Translations under genes and position numbers: made by a program
NCBI RefSeq assembly: GCF_900129505.1
Contig: NZ_LT670818.1
Location: forward strand, 3,567,001 to 3,631,000
Direction of reading: 5' to 3'
DNA from: Bradyrhizobium erythrophlei
GTDB lineage: Bacteria > Pseudomonadota > Alphaproteobacteria > Rhizobiales > Xanthobacteraceae
Length of the DNA stretch: 64,000 nucleotides
The notes under the pieces: generated by a model
What the model was told of the DNA's origin: nothing
Databases searched by the model: none
Seen by the model: the letters and a program-made list of their open reading frames with translations, nothing else
Shown here: positions 44,637 through 57,927 of the stretch, piece after piece
Position numbering within the stretch: the stretch's first letter is position 1
Layout: every line of letters begins with the position of its first letter

Positions 44637-44643
44637 AAGAACC

Positions 44644-46101
44644 TCACCGCGGCAGGTTCGTTGTCCCCATCAAAAACTGGTCGATCGAGCGCGCGCACAG
44701 CCGGCCCTCGCGGATGGCCCAGACCACCAGCGACTGGCCGCGGCGCATGTCGCCGGCGGAGAACACGTTGGGGCGCGAGGTCTGGTAGTCGGTCGTGTTG
44801 GCGCGGACATTGCCGCGCTGGTCGAGATCGATGCCGAGCGTCTTCAAGAGGCCCTCATGCACCGGATGGACGAATCCCATAGCGAGCAGCACGAGCTGCG
44901 CGTCGAGTTCGAATTCGCTGCCCGGGACCGGCTTGAACTTGTCGTCGACATGAACGCAATGCAGCTTTGCCACCTTGCCGTCAGTCCCTGAGAAGCTCTG
45001 CGTCAGCACGGCGTAGTCGCGCTTGGCACCTTCGGCCTGGCTCGACGAGGTGCGCATCTTCAGCGGCCAGTTCGGCCAGGTCAGGCCCTTGTTCTCGTGC
45101 TCGGGCGGGGCCGGCATGATTTCGAGCTGCGTTACCGACTTGGCGCCCTGCCGGAACGAGGTGCCGATACAGTCGGAGCCGGTGTCGCCGCCGCCGATCA
45201 CCACGACATGCTTGCCGCCGGCGAGGATTTCCGGCACGCCGCCGAGCGGCTCGTTGCCGACGCGGCGGTTCTGCTGCGGCAGGAAATCCATCGCGAAATG
45301 AATGCCCGCGAGGTCGCGGCCGGGGATCGGCAAATCGCGCGGGGCTTCCGCGCCGCCGGTCAGCGCCAGCGCGTCATACTCGTTGAGCATCTCGCGCGGG
45401 TCGAGCGCGCCCGCCGACGCGCCGCCGACCGGAGAGCCGTAATGGAACGTCACGCCTTCACCCTCCATCTGCGCGATGCGGCGGTCGATGACGTGCTTCT
45501 CCATCTTGAAATCGGGAATGCCGTAGCGCAAAAGGCCGCCGGCCTTGGCGTATCTCTCGAACACATGCACGTCATGGCCTGCGCGCGCGAGCTGCTGCGC
45601 GCAGGCGAGCCCCGCCGGTCCGGAGCCGACGACCGCGACCTTCTTGCCGGTCTTGTTCGCCGCGATTTCCGGCTCGAGCCAGCCATTGTCCCAGGCGCGG
45701 TCGACGATGGCGCATTCGATGGTCTTGATGGTGACCGGATTGTTGTCGATGTTGAGCGTGCAGGAGGCTTCGCACGGCGCCGGGCAGATGCGCCCGGTGA
45801 ATTCCGGGAAATTGTTGGTCGAGTGCAGGTTGCGCGAGGCTTCTTCCCAGTCGCCCTGGTAGACCAGATCGTTGAAATCCGGAATCTGGTTGTTGACCGG
45901 GCAGCCCGGCGTACCAGGCGCGACCGAGCCGGTGCCGTGGCAATAGGGAATGCCGCAGTTCATGCAGCGCGCGGCCTGATCGCGGGTATCCTTCTCGTTC
46001 AGGGGAATGACGAACTCGCGATAATGCTTCACGCGCTCGGCGGCCGGCGCGTATTTGCGGTCGTGCCGCTCGATCTCCAGAAAACCCGTAATCTTTCCCA
46101 T
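44644..46101 (-). CDS. gltD: Glutamate synthase small subunit
   Basis: A 485-residue flavoprotein. The N-terminus has the iron-sulfur cysteines ([26 protein letters not shown]), then FAD binding ([18 protein letters not shown]) and the NADPH site ([16 protein letters not shown]). It passes NADPH electrons to GltB for conversion of 2-oxoglutarate and glutamine into glutamate. Same direction as gltB, 260 bp downstream of it with repeats between. Confidence 0.95.
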   Translation of the reverse strand: MGKITGFLEIERHDRKYAPAAERVKHYREFVIPLNEKDTRDQAARCMNCGIPYCHGTGSVAPGTPGCPVNNQIPDFNDLVYQGDWEEASRNLHSTNNFPEFTGRICPAPCEASCTLNIDNNPVTIKTIECAIVDRAWDNGWLEPEIAANKTGKKVAVVGSGPAGLACAQQLARAGHDVHVFERYAKAGGLLRYGIPDFKMEKHVIDRRIAQMEGEGVTFHYGSPVGGASAGALDPREMLNEYDALALTGGAEAPRDLPIPGRDLAGIHFAMDFLPQQNRRVGNEPLGGVPEILAGGKHVVVIGGGDTGSDCIGTSFRQGAKSVTQLEIMPAPPEHENKGLTWPNWPLKMRTSSSQAEGAKRDYAVLTQSFSGTDGKVAKLHCVHVDDKFKPVPGSEFELDAQLVLLAMGFVHPVHEGLLKTLGIDLDQRGNVRANTTDYQTSRPNVFSAGDMRRGQSLVVWAIREGRLCARSIDQFLMGTTNLPR

Positions 46102-46138
46102 TAAAGAACCTTACGCCCCCGCAGTATCATCCGGTCTG

Positions 46139-46234
46139 TCATCCTTCGAGGCTCGCCTTCGGCTCGCACCGCAGGATGACGCTTCTCTCCTCCGTCGTCC
46201 CGAGGTGCGCGCTCTTGCACGCCTCGAAGGATGA
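46139..46234. repeat. Dispersed repeat with 14-bp terminal inverted repeats
   Basis: TCATCCTTCGAGGC at 46139-46152 and GCCTCGAAGGATGA at 46221-46234 are perfect inverted ends of a 96-bp element between gltB and gltD. Confidence 0.75.
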
Positions 46235-46256
46235 CCTGTTACTCTCGAATCCATCC

Positions 46257-46341
46257 CGTCATTGCGAGGAGCGAAGCGACGAAGCAATCCATTGGCTGCA
46301 GCATCAAGTCCATGGATTGTTTCGCTGCGCTCGCAATGACG
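46257..46341. repeat. 85-bp imperfect palindrome (CGTCATTGCGAG family)
   Basis: It begins CGTCATTGCGAGGAGCGAAG and ends GCGCTCGCAATGACG, with inner arms GCAATCC/GGATTGT. This family of intergenic palindromes is common in Bradyrhizobium-type genomes. It starts 20 bp after the gltB stop. Confidence 0.8.
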
Positions 46342-46361
46342 ATTTTGGATCCCCTGTCGTT

Positions 46362-51110
<4,749 letters not shown>

Positions 51111-51569
51111 CTCAAATCCTCTCAATAAGGCTAAGGGCCTCACCGCCTGTCGTCGGCGCACCTTGGGCGTTCTGCGGCACCCACCGGGCCACCGCTCGTC
51201 CTCCGCGAGCCGCAATTTCATAAATTCAGGCCTGGGCGTTCAGCGTCCCCGACGAACGGCCTTGCCTGCACCTTCTCGGCGGCCGAAGCGCCGAACTTTC
51301 GTTGCAATCCCCGTGCCGGGTTTGCTCCGCAATTGAGACAGCGTTGCTGTCCTAACTCCGACCATGCCAAACTTTTTTCTATCACACAAGCGCTTGAAAG
51401 TCGCCGGTTGCATGACGCGCCGGCGGTTACGGCATGGCGGGCCGCGTGCCCCGGATTTGAGGCAAACGCGCCGCGATCCGGCCAAAGCTCCGCCGAATTC
51501 GGCGCTGAGTTTAGCGGGTGGGAAAAGGAGCGAAAAGCTCCGGGCGACACGCATTTGCAGGAGCGATCG
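51111..51569. other. Divergent intergenic region, gltB and envelope gene
   Basis: About 460 bp without a credible gene. It should contain the divergent promoters for gltB and the 51570 gene. No NtrC/sigma-54 pair or riboswitch was recognised; a small GGAGC/GCTCC hairpin lies near 51530. Confidence 0.5.
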
Positions 51570-52277
51570 ATGAAGCTGTTCACCGGATGGGTCGTGTCGG
51601 CCGGGCTGGTTGTTACCGCCGCGGCCGCCAATGCGCAGGTTTTGGTGCCCAATCATATCGGTCGGCCGGGTTACGCCGCCGTCTCCGACTTCGAGGGGCC
51701 GTATGCGGCGATGCCGCCGGACGCACCGGTGCCACGTTACGGCTACGGGCCGGCCCTGCTGCCGCCGCAGGAGGTCTATTTGGTCGTGCGCGAGAACGGA
51801 TTTTCCCCGCTCGGCGCGCTGCAGCAGCGCGGCTTCATCTACACAATCGCGGTGATCGATCGCCGCGGTGACGATGGGCGGCTGGTGATCGACGGCCGCA
51901 CCGGACGCATCCTCCGCTTCATACCTGCCTACTACCGGATGGGCGACAACCCACGTGAGGATATGCCGGCAGCCTATGGCCTGCCCGGGCCGCCGCCGGT
52001 CAGCCCGATCCGGGGCGGGCCGCGGCCGCCAGCCTCGATCCCGCATCTTGCCAGCCGCACTCCCCCGGCGGTGCCGCTGCCGAGAGGCACGCCGCCGCAC
52101 GGCGACGTGAAGCCTCTGGCCGCCGAACCAGCGCCGCAGCAAGCGGCGGTGCAGGCGAAACCGGTGGATACGCCAACGGCCGCGCCAGCCGCGGCCCCAG
52201 CCGCCGTCGCCGCAAAACCCGCAGCCCCACCGATCCTGCCGACGCAGGAGATGCCGAAGGCGCAGGGGCTGGATTGA
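51570..52277 (+). CDS. Exported hypothetical protein with Pro/Ala-rich C-terminus
   Basis: A 235-residue protein with an RBS (GCAGGAG) and signal peptide (FTGWVVSAGLVVTAAAANAQ). The N-terminal half has a small folded-looking region (EVYLVVRENGFSPLGALQQR, IYTIAVIDRRGDDGRLVIDG, RTGRILRFIPAYY) and the rest is Pro/Ala-rich. The folded part resembles a PepSY-like pattern (GRTGRIL), which is a weak hint. Terminated by the hairpin at 52334. Confidence 0.7.
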   Translation: MKLFTGWVVSAGLVVTAAAANAQVLVPNHIGRPGYAAVSDFEGPYAAMPPDAPVPRYGYGPALLPPQEVYLVVRENGFSPLGALQQRGFIYTIAVIDRRGDDGRLVIDGRTGRILRFIPAYYRMGDNPREDMPAAYGLPGPPPVSPIRGGPRPPASIPHLASRTPPAVPLPRGTPPHGDVKPLAAEPAPQQAAVQAKPVDTPTAAPAAAPAAVAAKPAAPPILPTQEMPKAQGLD

Positions 52278-52284
52278 AACTCTT

Positions 52285-52320
52285 AATCCCTCCCCCTCGC
52301 GGCCCCAACGGGGAGGGATG
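52285..52320. repeat. Partial copy of the DUF559-cassette repeat
   Basis: ATCCCTCCCCCTCG then ACGGGGAGGGATGA, an isolated hairpin matching the outer part of the repeats at 43989 and 44636. It lies between the envelope gene and the terminator. Confidence 0.6.
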
Positions 52321-52333
52321 AAGCAACACAAAA

Positions 52334-52357
52334 AACGCCCCGGTTTCCCGGGGCGTT
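52334..52357. terminator. Bidirectional terminator
   Basis: AACGCCCCGG-TTTC-CCGGGGCGTT is a perfect 10-bp stem, with A-rich sequence on the left and TTTT on the right, between the convergent envelope gene and hsp20. Confidence 0.88.
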
Positions 52358-52388
52358 TTCGCATTCGGGGTTTGCAGCGAATACCGGG

Positions 52389-52865
52389 TTACGCGGCGGC
52401 CTTCTCGGCCGAACCGTCGACCACCTGCGGCGCTGGCGCGGTGGTGGTGATCGGAATGCTGCGGGGCTTCTTGGCCTCGGGAATCTCGCGGACGAGATCG
52501 ACGTGGAGCAGGCCGTTCTCGAGCGAGGCGTTCTTCACCACCACGAAGTCGGCGAGTTGGAAGGCGCGTTCGAAGGCGCGCGCGGCGATGCCGCGATACA
52601 GCACCTCGGCCTTGTCCTGGCCGTTCACTTTGGCGGTCTTTTCGCCCTTGATCGTCAGCGTATTCTCCTTAGCGACGATCGAGAGTTCGTTCTGCGCGAA
52701 GCCGGAAACCGCGACCGTGACGCGGTAGCTGTTGTCGCCGGTGCGCTCGATATTGTAGGGCGGATAGCCGGTGCCGCCGTCGGGCGTGGCGCGATCAAGC
52801 AGCGAAAACAGCCGGTCGAAGCCGACGGTGGAACGATAGAACGGGGTGAGATCATAAGTACGCAT
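52389..52865 (-). CDS. Small heat-shock protein (Hsp20/IbpA class)
   Basis: A 158-residue alpha-crystallin protein. N-terminal FYRSTVGFDRLFSLLDRA is typical of class A rhizobial sHsps, then the core (YNIERTGDNSYRVTVAVSGF, ENTLTIKGEK) and LENGLLHVDLVREIPE, ending in an extended tail. It holds unfolding proteins during heat stress. Start at 52865. A sigma-32 promoter and ROSE-like leader precede it. Confidence 0.93.
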   Translation of the reverse strand: MRTYDLTPFYRSTVGFDRLFSLLDRATPDGGTGYPPYNIERTGDNSYRVTVAVSGFAQNELSIVAKENTLTIKGEKTAKVNGQDKAEVLYRGIAARAFERAFQLADFVVVKNASLENGLLHVDLVREIPEAKKPRSIPITTTAPAPQVVDGSAEKAAA

Positions 52866-52981
52866 GGTTAGTCCTCCATTGAGCGACTGCTGGGTTAACC
52901 CGCCCGCCAATCGGGCCGGGCTTTTCGCGATGTGCAGCCTCGGTGATCCGGTTGTTCCGAAACACTGGTAGCGGCCTGCAC
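52866..52981 (-). promoter_or_regulatory. ROSE-type RNA thermometer
   Basis: The leader between the RpoH promoter and the hsp20 ATG is about 115 nt. Its last hairpin (52870-52888, leftward) pairs the ribosome-binding site GGAGGACT with AGTCGCTC, containing the UCGCU form of the ROSE UYGCU motif with one unpaired G. Earlier stems include a GCCCG/CGGGC hairpin. ROSE thermometers melt near 40 degrees and are common on Bradyrhizobium small heat-shock genes. Confidence 0.8.
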
Positions 52982-52988
52982 GAAGGTG

Positions 52989-53016
52989 ATATGGGAGGGG
53001 TCAGACGGCGTTCAAG
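52989..53016 (-). promoter_or_regulatory. RpoH (sigma-32) promoter of hsp20
   Basis: On the minus strand: CTTGAA (53011-53016), a 15-bp spacer, then CCCATAT (52989-52995). This matches the sigma-32 consensus CTTGAA...CCCATNT. Transcription would start near 52981. Confidence 0.82.
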
Positions 53017-53091
53017 AAGCGGGGATTTGCCGCTTTTTTCGCGCTCCCGCCCTTGATTTCCAGCGCCTTTTACCTAGCCGGTCAAAAGCCC

Positions 53092-54039
53092 ATGACGCTC
53101 GTCTCGATTCCCGCCAATCCCGTTCCGGAGAACGTCGTCGCCGGCACCATCAAGACCCCCGACGGCGCCGAACTGCGCTTCGCGCGCTGGGCGCCGCCGG
53201 TGGGCCGAAAAGGTACGGTCTGCGTCTTCACCGGCCGCAGCGAGCAGATCGAAAAATATTTCGAGACTGTGCGCGATTTGCGCGACCGCGGCTTCGCCGT
53301 GGCAATGATCGACTGGCGCGGGCAGGGCCATTCGTCGCGGCGGCTGCGCGATCCGCGCAAGGGCTATGTCCGCGATTTCTCCGACTACGAAGTCGATGTC
53401 GAGACCTTCGTGCAGCAGGTGGTGCTGCCGGATTGCCCGCCGCCGCATTTCGCGCTGGCGCATTCGATGGGCGGCGCGGTGATGCTGCGGGTCGCGCACG
53501 CCGGAAAGCGCTGGTTCGACCGCATGGTGCTGTCGGCGCCGATGATCGACCTGCCGGGACGCCGCACGTCGTTTCCGGTGCGCGCGTTCCTGCGCGCGCT
53601 ACGGCTCGCCGGCCAGGGCGGCCGCTACATTCCCGGCGGCAGCGATATGCTGATCGGCTCTGAATCCTTCGTCAACAATCCCCTGACCAGCGATCCCGTA
53701 CGCTTCGCCCGCAACGCCGCGATCCTCGAGGAAGACCCCACGCTGGGGCTCGGCTCGCCGACGGTGGCCTGGGCCGATACCGCGTTCCGGGCGATGCACG
53801 GTTTTCGCGCCGCCGATTACCCCTCGCAGATCCGCCAGCCGATCCTGATGCTGGCCGCCAGCAACGACAGCGTCGTGTCGACGGCTGCGATCGAGGAGTT
53901 CGCCTATCATTTGCGCGCGGGCTCGCATCTGGTGATCGCCGGTGCCAAGCACGAAATCCTGCAGGAACAGGACCGCTACCGCGCCCAGTTCTGGGCCGCT
54001 TTCGACGCCTTCGTCCCGGGCACGCCGCTGTTCAAGTGA
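53092..54039 (+). CDS. Alpha/beta hydrolase (lysophospholipase-like)
   Basis: A 315-residue serine hydrolase: GTVCVFTGRSEQIEKYFETV, MIDWRGQGHSSRRL, nucleophile elbow LAHSMGGAVML, late Asp in LAASNDSVVS and His in AGAKHEILQEQ. The arrangement matches PldB/monoglyceride-lipase types. Start at 53092; the frame extends to 53053 without support. Lone gene with opposite-strand neighbours. Substrate unknown. Confidence 0.88.
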   Translation: MTLVSIPANPVPENVVAGTIKTPDGAELRFARWAPPVGRKGTVCVFTGRSEQIEKYFETVRDLRDRGFAVAMIDWRGQGHSSRRLRDPRKGYVRDFSDYEVDVETFVQQVVLPDCPPPHFALAHSMGGAVMLRVAHAGKRWFDRMVLSAPMIDLPGRRTSFPVRAFLRALRLAGQGGRYIPGGSDMLIGSESFVNNPLTSDPVRFARNAAILEEDPTLGLGSPTVAWADTAFRAMHGFRAADYPSQIRQPILMLAASNDSVVSTAAIEEFAYHLRAGSHLVIAGAKHEILQEQDRYRAQFWAAFDAFVPGTPLFK

Positions 54040-54054
54040 CGAGAGAACCGCCTA

Positions 54055-54174
54055 GCCTGATCGGTTCAAATTGAATTAGAACCGGGCGCTAGCTCTTTGT
54101 TTTGACGCGTTTTCTTCACGCGAACCGGTATCCACCCCGCATCAAGTGCGGGGCAGGCTTTCGCTCGAAAACGC
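54055..54174. repeat. Dispersed palindromic repeat, family A copy 2 (reverse)
   Basis: The reverse complement shows GCGTTTTCGAGCGAAAG, a CCCCGCAC/GTGCGGGG hairpin insert, then CCGGTTCGCGTGAAGAAAAC, CGTCAAAACA and GGTTCTAATTC. It fills the gap between the convergent hydrolase and adenylate cyclase genes. Confidence 0.75.
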
Positions 54175-54176
54175 TC

Positions 54177-55970
54177 TCAAGCTGTACGCTTTGGGGCAGT
54201 TTGAACGAGCGTCAGTCTGGTCGACGGTATACCGGCTTTCAGAAGGCCCTCGCGATAATGGGCGATGTCGGCGGGATTTTTCCAGCGGAAATTCCGCAAA
54301 TGCCGTTCGACGGTGAGGCCTGGAAAGCTGGTCAGCAAGACCTCGGCCGCCTTTGCCGTTTCATCGCTTCTTCCCAATTGTGCCAGCGCCGCGGCCCGCA
54401 CCGCCAGCACCTGAAGATGATTGGGGTTCAGATACAAGGCTTCGCGCGCCCAGGACAGCGATGCATCATATTGTCCCAGAAGGTAATGGCTGAACGCGTT
54501 CAACGCCGCCCATTTATACCGGGGGTCGCTGTTGCCGCGCTGTACGGCCGTGGAAAACAGCTCGATGGCCTGTCGATGTTCGCCGATCACGAGATGACAT
54601 ATTCCAAGCACGCCGCGGGCACCCATGTCGTACGGGTTCACCTTGACCGCCCTGTTGGCGGCCCCCAGTGCCGCGTCGTAATTGCCTTCCATCGCATGCA
54701 TATAGGACAGAATCGAAAATGCGAAGGAGGAACGCGGATCGAGCCGGACACTGGCTTCCGCCAGGCTCATCGCCTCGGACCACAATTGACGCGTGCTCTT
54801 GATCCAACCGTACTGCACGCCCTGCACCAGCACGGTGGCGAGATAGGCGCGTGCAATGGCAAGCGCCGGATCGAACGCGATGGCCTCCCTGAACAGCGCG
54901 ATCGAGGTTTCGAAATCCGCTTTGGTGTGAAGGTAATAATGTGAAAGCCCCCTCAGGAACCGGTCCCATGCGGTCAGATCGGTGGACGATGACCGCGCGG
55001 GAGCCGACGCTTCCGCCCGAAAGATCTCCGGGGCCAGGGCTGCGGACAGGCTGGTGGTGATTTCATCCTGCATCGCGAACAGATCGCCGATGTCCCGGTC
55101 ATACCGGCCGGCCCACAAATGCTCGCCATTTTCGGGAGCGATCAGTTCGGCAGTGACACGAATTTTGCTTCCACCACGCCGGACCGACCCCTGGATCAGG
55201 TAGGTCGCGTCAATCTCGCGCGCGATCAGGCGGGTGCTCAGATTCTTGCCCTTGAACGAAAACGTCGAATTCCGGCTTAGCACCCGATAGAGCGATTGCA
55301 GGGAGAGCGCGTGAATGAGGTCCTCGGTGAGGCCGTCGGAAAAATATTCGTCGGCGCCGTCGCTGAGATTCGTGAAGGGCAGTACGCCGACGATCGCGGT
55401 CCGATATTGCGCCGGCAGGTTTGTCGCGCTTCGCGGCTCGCGGGTACGGTCGTCCAGCCCGCCGGGTGCCCAGGTCCAGACGTTGACCGGCTCGTCGATA
55501 TTCTTGAAGCGGTGAGCGCCGGTGTCGACAAGGCTCACGCCGAGATGCTTGCCGGCCTCATGGTAGGCCTTTTCCGATACGGCGACGCCGCCGGGAGCGG
55601 CCACCGATTCGAGCCGGACGGCGATGTTCACGCCGTCGCCGAAGACCTCGTCCTCGTCGGCGATCACATCTCCCATGTGGACGCCCAGACGGAACTGCAT
55701 GACGCGATCCGCGGGAAGCTGGTTATTCCGCTCCACCATCAGCGTTTGCACGGCGATAGCGGACTCGATGGCGCCGACGATGCTCGGGAATTCCAGCAGG
55801 AAGCCGTCGCCGGTGTTCTTCACCACCCGGCCGCCATGATTGAGAATGATCGGATAGATCGCGCTGCGGTGGGCCTTGAAGGCGGCGTGCGTGCCTTCCT
55901 CGTCGGCACCCATCATTCGGGAGTAGCCGGCAACGTCAGCGCAAACTATGGCCGCCAGACGTCTCTCCAT
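54177..55970 (-). CDS. Class III adenylate/guanylate cyclase with TPR C-terminus
   Basis: A 597-residue protein. N-terminal class III cyclase domain: RRLAAIVCADVAGYSRMMGA (metal Asp), GRVVKNTGDGFLLEFPS (second metal Asp), FRLGVHMGDV and GVNIAVRLESVA. Middle: a TolB-like part (VGVLPFTNLSDGADEYFSDG, EDLIHALS). C-terminus: TPR helices (YDAALGAANRAVKVNP, YDASLSWAREALYLNP). This combination is frequent in Bradyrhizobium; the signal is unknown. The first residues are the cyclase start, so no sensor domain precedes it. Confidence 0.92.
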   Translation of the reverse strand: MERRLAAIVCADVAGYSRMMGADEEGTHAAFKAHRSAIYPIILNHGGRVVKNTGDGFLLEFPSIVGAIESAIAVQTLMVERNNQLPADRVMQFRLGVHMGDVIADEDEVFGDGVNIAVRLESVAAPGGVAVSEKAYHEAGKHLGVSLVDTGAHRFKNIDEPVNVWTWAPGGLDDRTREPRSATNLPAQYRTAIVGVLPFTNLSDGADEYFSDGLTEDLIHALSLQSLYRVLSRNSTFSFKGKNLSTRLIAREIDATYLIQGSVRRGGSKIRVTAELIAPENGEHLWAGRYDRDIGDLFAMQDEITTSLSAALAPEIFRAEASAPARSSSTDLTAWDRFLRGLSHYYLHTKADFETSIALFREAIAFDPALAIARAYLATVLVQGVQYGWIKSTRQLWSEAMSLAEASVRLDPRSSFAFSILSYMHAMEGNYDAALGAANRAVKVNPYDMGARGVLGICHLVIGEHRQAIELFSTAVQRGNSDPRYKWAALNAFSHYLLGQYDASLSWAREALYLNPNHLQVLAVRAAALAQLGRSDETAKAAEVLLTSFPGLTVERHLRNFRWKNPADIAHYREGLLKAGIPSTRLTLVQTAPKRTA

Positions 55971-56154
55971 TCATCCTGCTCCCGAACCGGCGCATACTAG
56001 TACGTCGCCGGCCGATCGAAGCCAATGGTTTTAAGCGCATGATTTCCGGTGGAACCAAGACTTGGGGAGCGGCGCGATGCAAAGCCCTCCAAATTCGGCG
56101 CAGGCTGGATGTGGCGCTCATTTTGGCACCCTTCGCGAGTGAGGAGGAGTCTCG

Positions 56155-56910
56155 TCAACCCGCCAGTGTGTTGTAGATCGCGCTGGCCGCGAGATAGAGT
56201 CCGAGAAAGATCATCGCGATCAGGAACCAGCGGCGGAACACCTCGGGCTGCATCCGCGAGCGTACCGCCTGCCCGACAAACATGCCGGCAAAAGCGGCGG
56301 CCATGGCGATCGCGCCGGGCAGCGCGGTCGCAGCGCTCAACAGGCCGGCGCTGGTGAGATTGAAGGCCAGCGCCAGCGTCGCCACGGTGAAGAAGACCCC
56401 GAGCGCCTGCACCAGCTCGTCCTTCTCCATGCCGATCGCCTGCATGAACGGCATCGACGGGATCACCTGCACGCCGGTCGCGGCGGAAATCATGCCCGTC
56501 GTGACGCCGACGATGCCGCCGATCCATTTTTCGTTCCGGCGCGCGACCTTCAAGCTGAACGTGCTCAAGCCCACGATCGCATAGATCACCAGCAGCACGC
56601 CGAGCACGATGGTGCCGTAGCGCGCATAGGGGCCGGTCAGCATGCCGGCGTTCAGCCAGATGCCGATTACGGTGCCCGCCATCAGCGGCCACAGCCGCCG
56701 GACGATGTCGCGCAGATAGGGGCCGACGAAGGTCTGCCAGATATTGGTGACGATGGCGGGCACGATCACGATCGCGAGCGCGTGCGCCGGCGGCATGGTG
56801 ACCGCGAGCAGGCCCATCGACACTGTCGGCAGGCCGAGCCCGATCACGCCCTTGACGAAACCCGCCAGCAGGAAGGCGGCAGCGACCAGAATCAGCAGAG
56901 GTTCGGACAT
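56155..56910 (-). CDS. TSUP family transporter (TauE/SafE-like)
   Basis: A 251-residue membrane protein from the ATG at 56910 (MSEPLLILVAAAFLLAGFVKG). Helices carry the family features VKGVIGLGLPTVSMGLLA and GVTTGMISAATGVQVIPSMPF (the repeat of the first). Related proteins export sulfite or sulfonates. It is divergent from a LysR gene with a T-N11-A box between them, so it is probably controlled by it. Confidence 0.9.
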   Translation of the reverse strand: MSEPLLILVAAAFLLAGFVKGVIGLGLPTVSMGLLAVTMPPAHALAIVIVPAIVTNIWQTFVGPYLRDIVRRLWPLMAGTVIGIWLNAGMLTGPYARYGTIVLGVLLVIYAIVGLSTFSLKVARRNEKWIGGIVGVTTGMISAATGVQVIPSMPFMQAIGMEKDELVQALGVFFTVATLALAFNLTSAGLLSAATALPGAIAMAAAFAGMFVGQAVRSRMQPEVFRRWFLIAMIFLGLYLAASAIYNTLAG

Positions 56911-56966
56911 GCGCAATAGATTGACCGATCGGCGGCGGCGGCACAATCTGGAGCTTACGGAGCTAG

Positions 56967-56985
56967 CCTTCGGCTACAACGAAGG
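56967..56985. promoter_or_regulatory. LysR-type T-N11-A box
   Basis: CCTTCG-GCTACAA-CGAAGG is an imperfect-free dyad whose inner T and A are 11 bases apart. It lies 22 bp before the LysR start and 57 bp from the TSUP start, the usual site for LysR control of a divergent gene. Confidence 0.72.
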
Positions 56986-57007
56986 CAGATAGCCCAGGGA
57001 GACTGCC

Positions 57008-57898
57008 ATGCGTTTCGATCTGGTCGACCTGCAACTGTTCGTCGCCGTCGCGGAGACCCGCAGCATCACCAATGGCGCGCAGCGCGTCCATCTGGCGCTG
57101 GCGTCCGCCAGCGCGCGGATCAAGGGGCTGGAGGCGGCGCTCGGCGTGTCGCTGCTGCGGCGCGGCCGCCGCGGCGTCGAGCTGACCGCGGCCGGCGAAA
57201 CCCTGCTCGATCATGCCAGGGTCGTGCTGCATAATGTGGAGACGATGCGCGGCGATCTCGCCGCCTTTGCGCGCGGGGTGAAGGCGACCGTCCGCTTCCT
57301 CGCCAATACATCGGGGCTGTCGGAATATCTGCCGAAGACGCTGGCCGCTTTTCTCGCCGAGCATCCGCACATCTCGATCGACGTCGAGGAACACGAAAGC
57401 GGCGAGATCGCGCGCGCGATCGCCGCCGGCGCCGCCGATCTCGGGCTGGCGGCGGAGCATGCGCTGCCCGACAATATCGAGCGGATCGCCTTCAGCGAGG
57501 ACCGCCTGGTGCTGGTCGCCACGCGCCATGACGAACTGGCGAACCGGCGGCAGGTCGAGTTTCGCGAGGTGGTGGAGCGGGATTTCGTCGGCCTGATCAC
57601 CTCCAGCGCCTTGCACACGCATATCGCCGGACACGCCGCCCGCCTCGGGACCCGCCTGCGCTTTCGCGCCCGGCTCAACAATTTCGATGCGATCGGCCAG
57701 ATGGTGGCCGCGGGCATCGGTGTTGCCGTGATGCCGGAGATCGCCGCGCGACGCTGCGCGCGGTCGATGAAGATCAATGTGATCCGGATCAGGGATCCCT
57801 GGGCCAACCGCCGGCTCGCGATCTGCGCCCGCAGTTTCAAGACCCTGCCGCGGCCGGCGAAGCTGTTGGTGGAGCATCTGCGCAAGGTGGCGCAGTAG
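57008..57898 (+). CDS. LysR-family transcriptional regulator
   Basis: A 296-residue protein. The helix-turn-helix lies in residues 1-60 (DLQLFVAVAETRSITNGAQ, HLALASASARIKGLEAALG), followed by the periplasmic-binding-like effector domain (ERIAFSEDRLVLVATRHDEL, MVAAGIGVAVMPEIAARR). It should act on the TSUP gene divergently transcribed 97 bp away. The effector is unknown. Confidence 0.92.
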   Translation: MRFDLVDLQLFVAVAETRSITNGAQRVHLALASASARIKGLEAALGVSLLRRGRRGVELTAAGETLLDHARVVLHNVETMRGDLAAFARGVKATVRFLANTSGLSEYLPKTLAAFLAEHPHISIDVEEHESGEIARAIAAGAADLGLAAEHALPDNIERIAFSEDRLVLVATRHDELANRRQVEFREVVERDFVGLITSSALHTHIAGHAARLGTRLRFRARLNNFDAIGQMVAAGIGVAVMPEIAARRCARSMKINVIRIRDPWANRRLAICARSFKTLPRPAKLLVEHLRKVAQ

Positions 57899-57927
57899 AT
57901 GGTCATGGCGAGGACGGCCTCAACTGC

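Noticed and set aside
43982..44640. DUF559 cassette as a conventional insertion sequence
   Set aside because: The protein is not a transposase and no target-site duplication was seen, so it is reported as repeats plus a gene.
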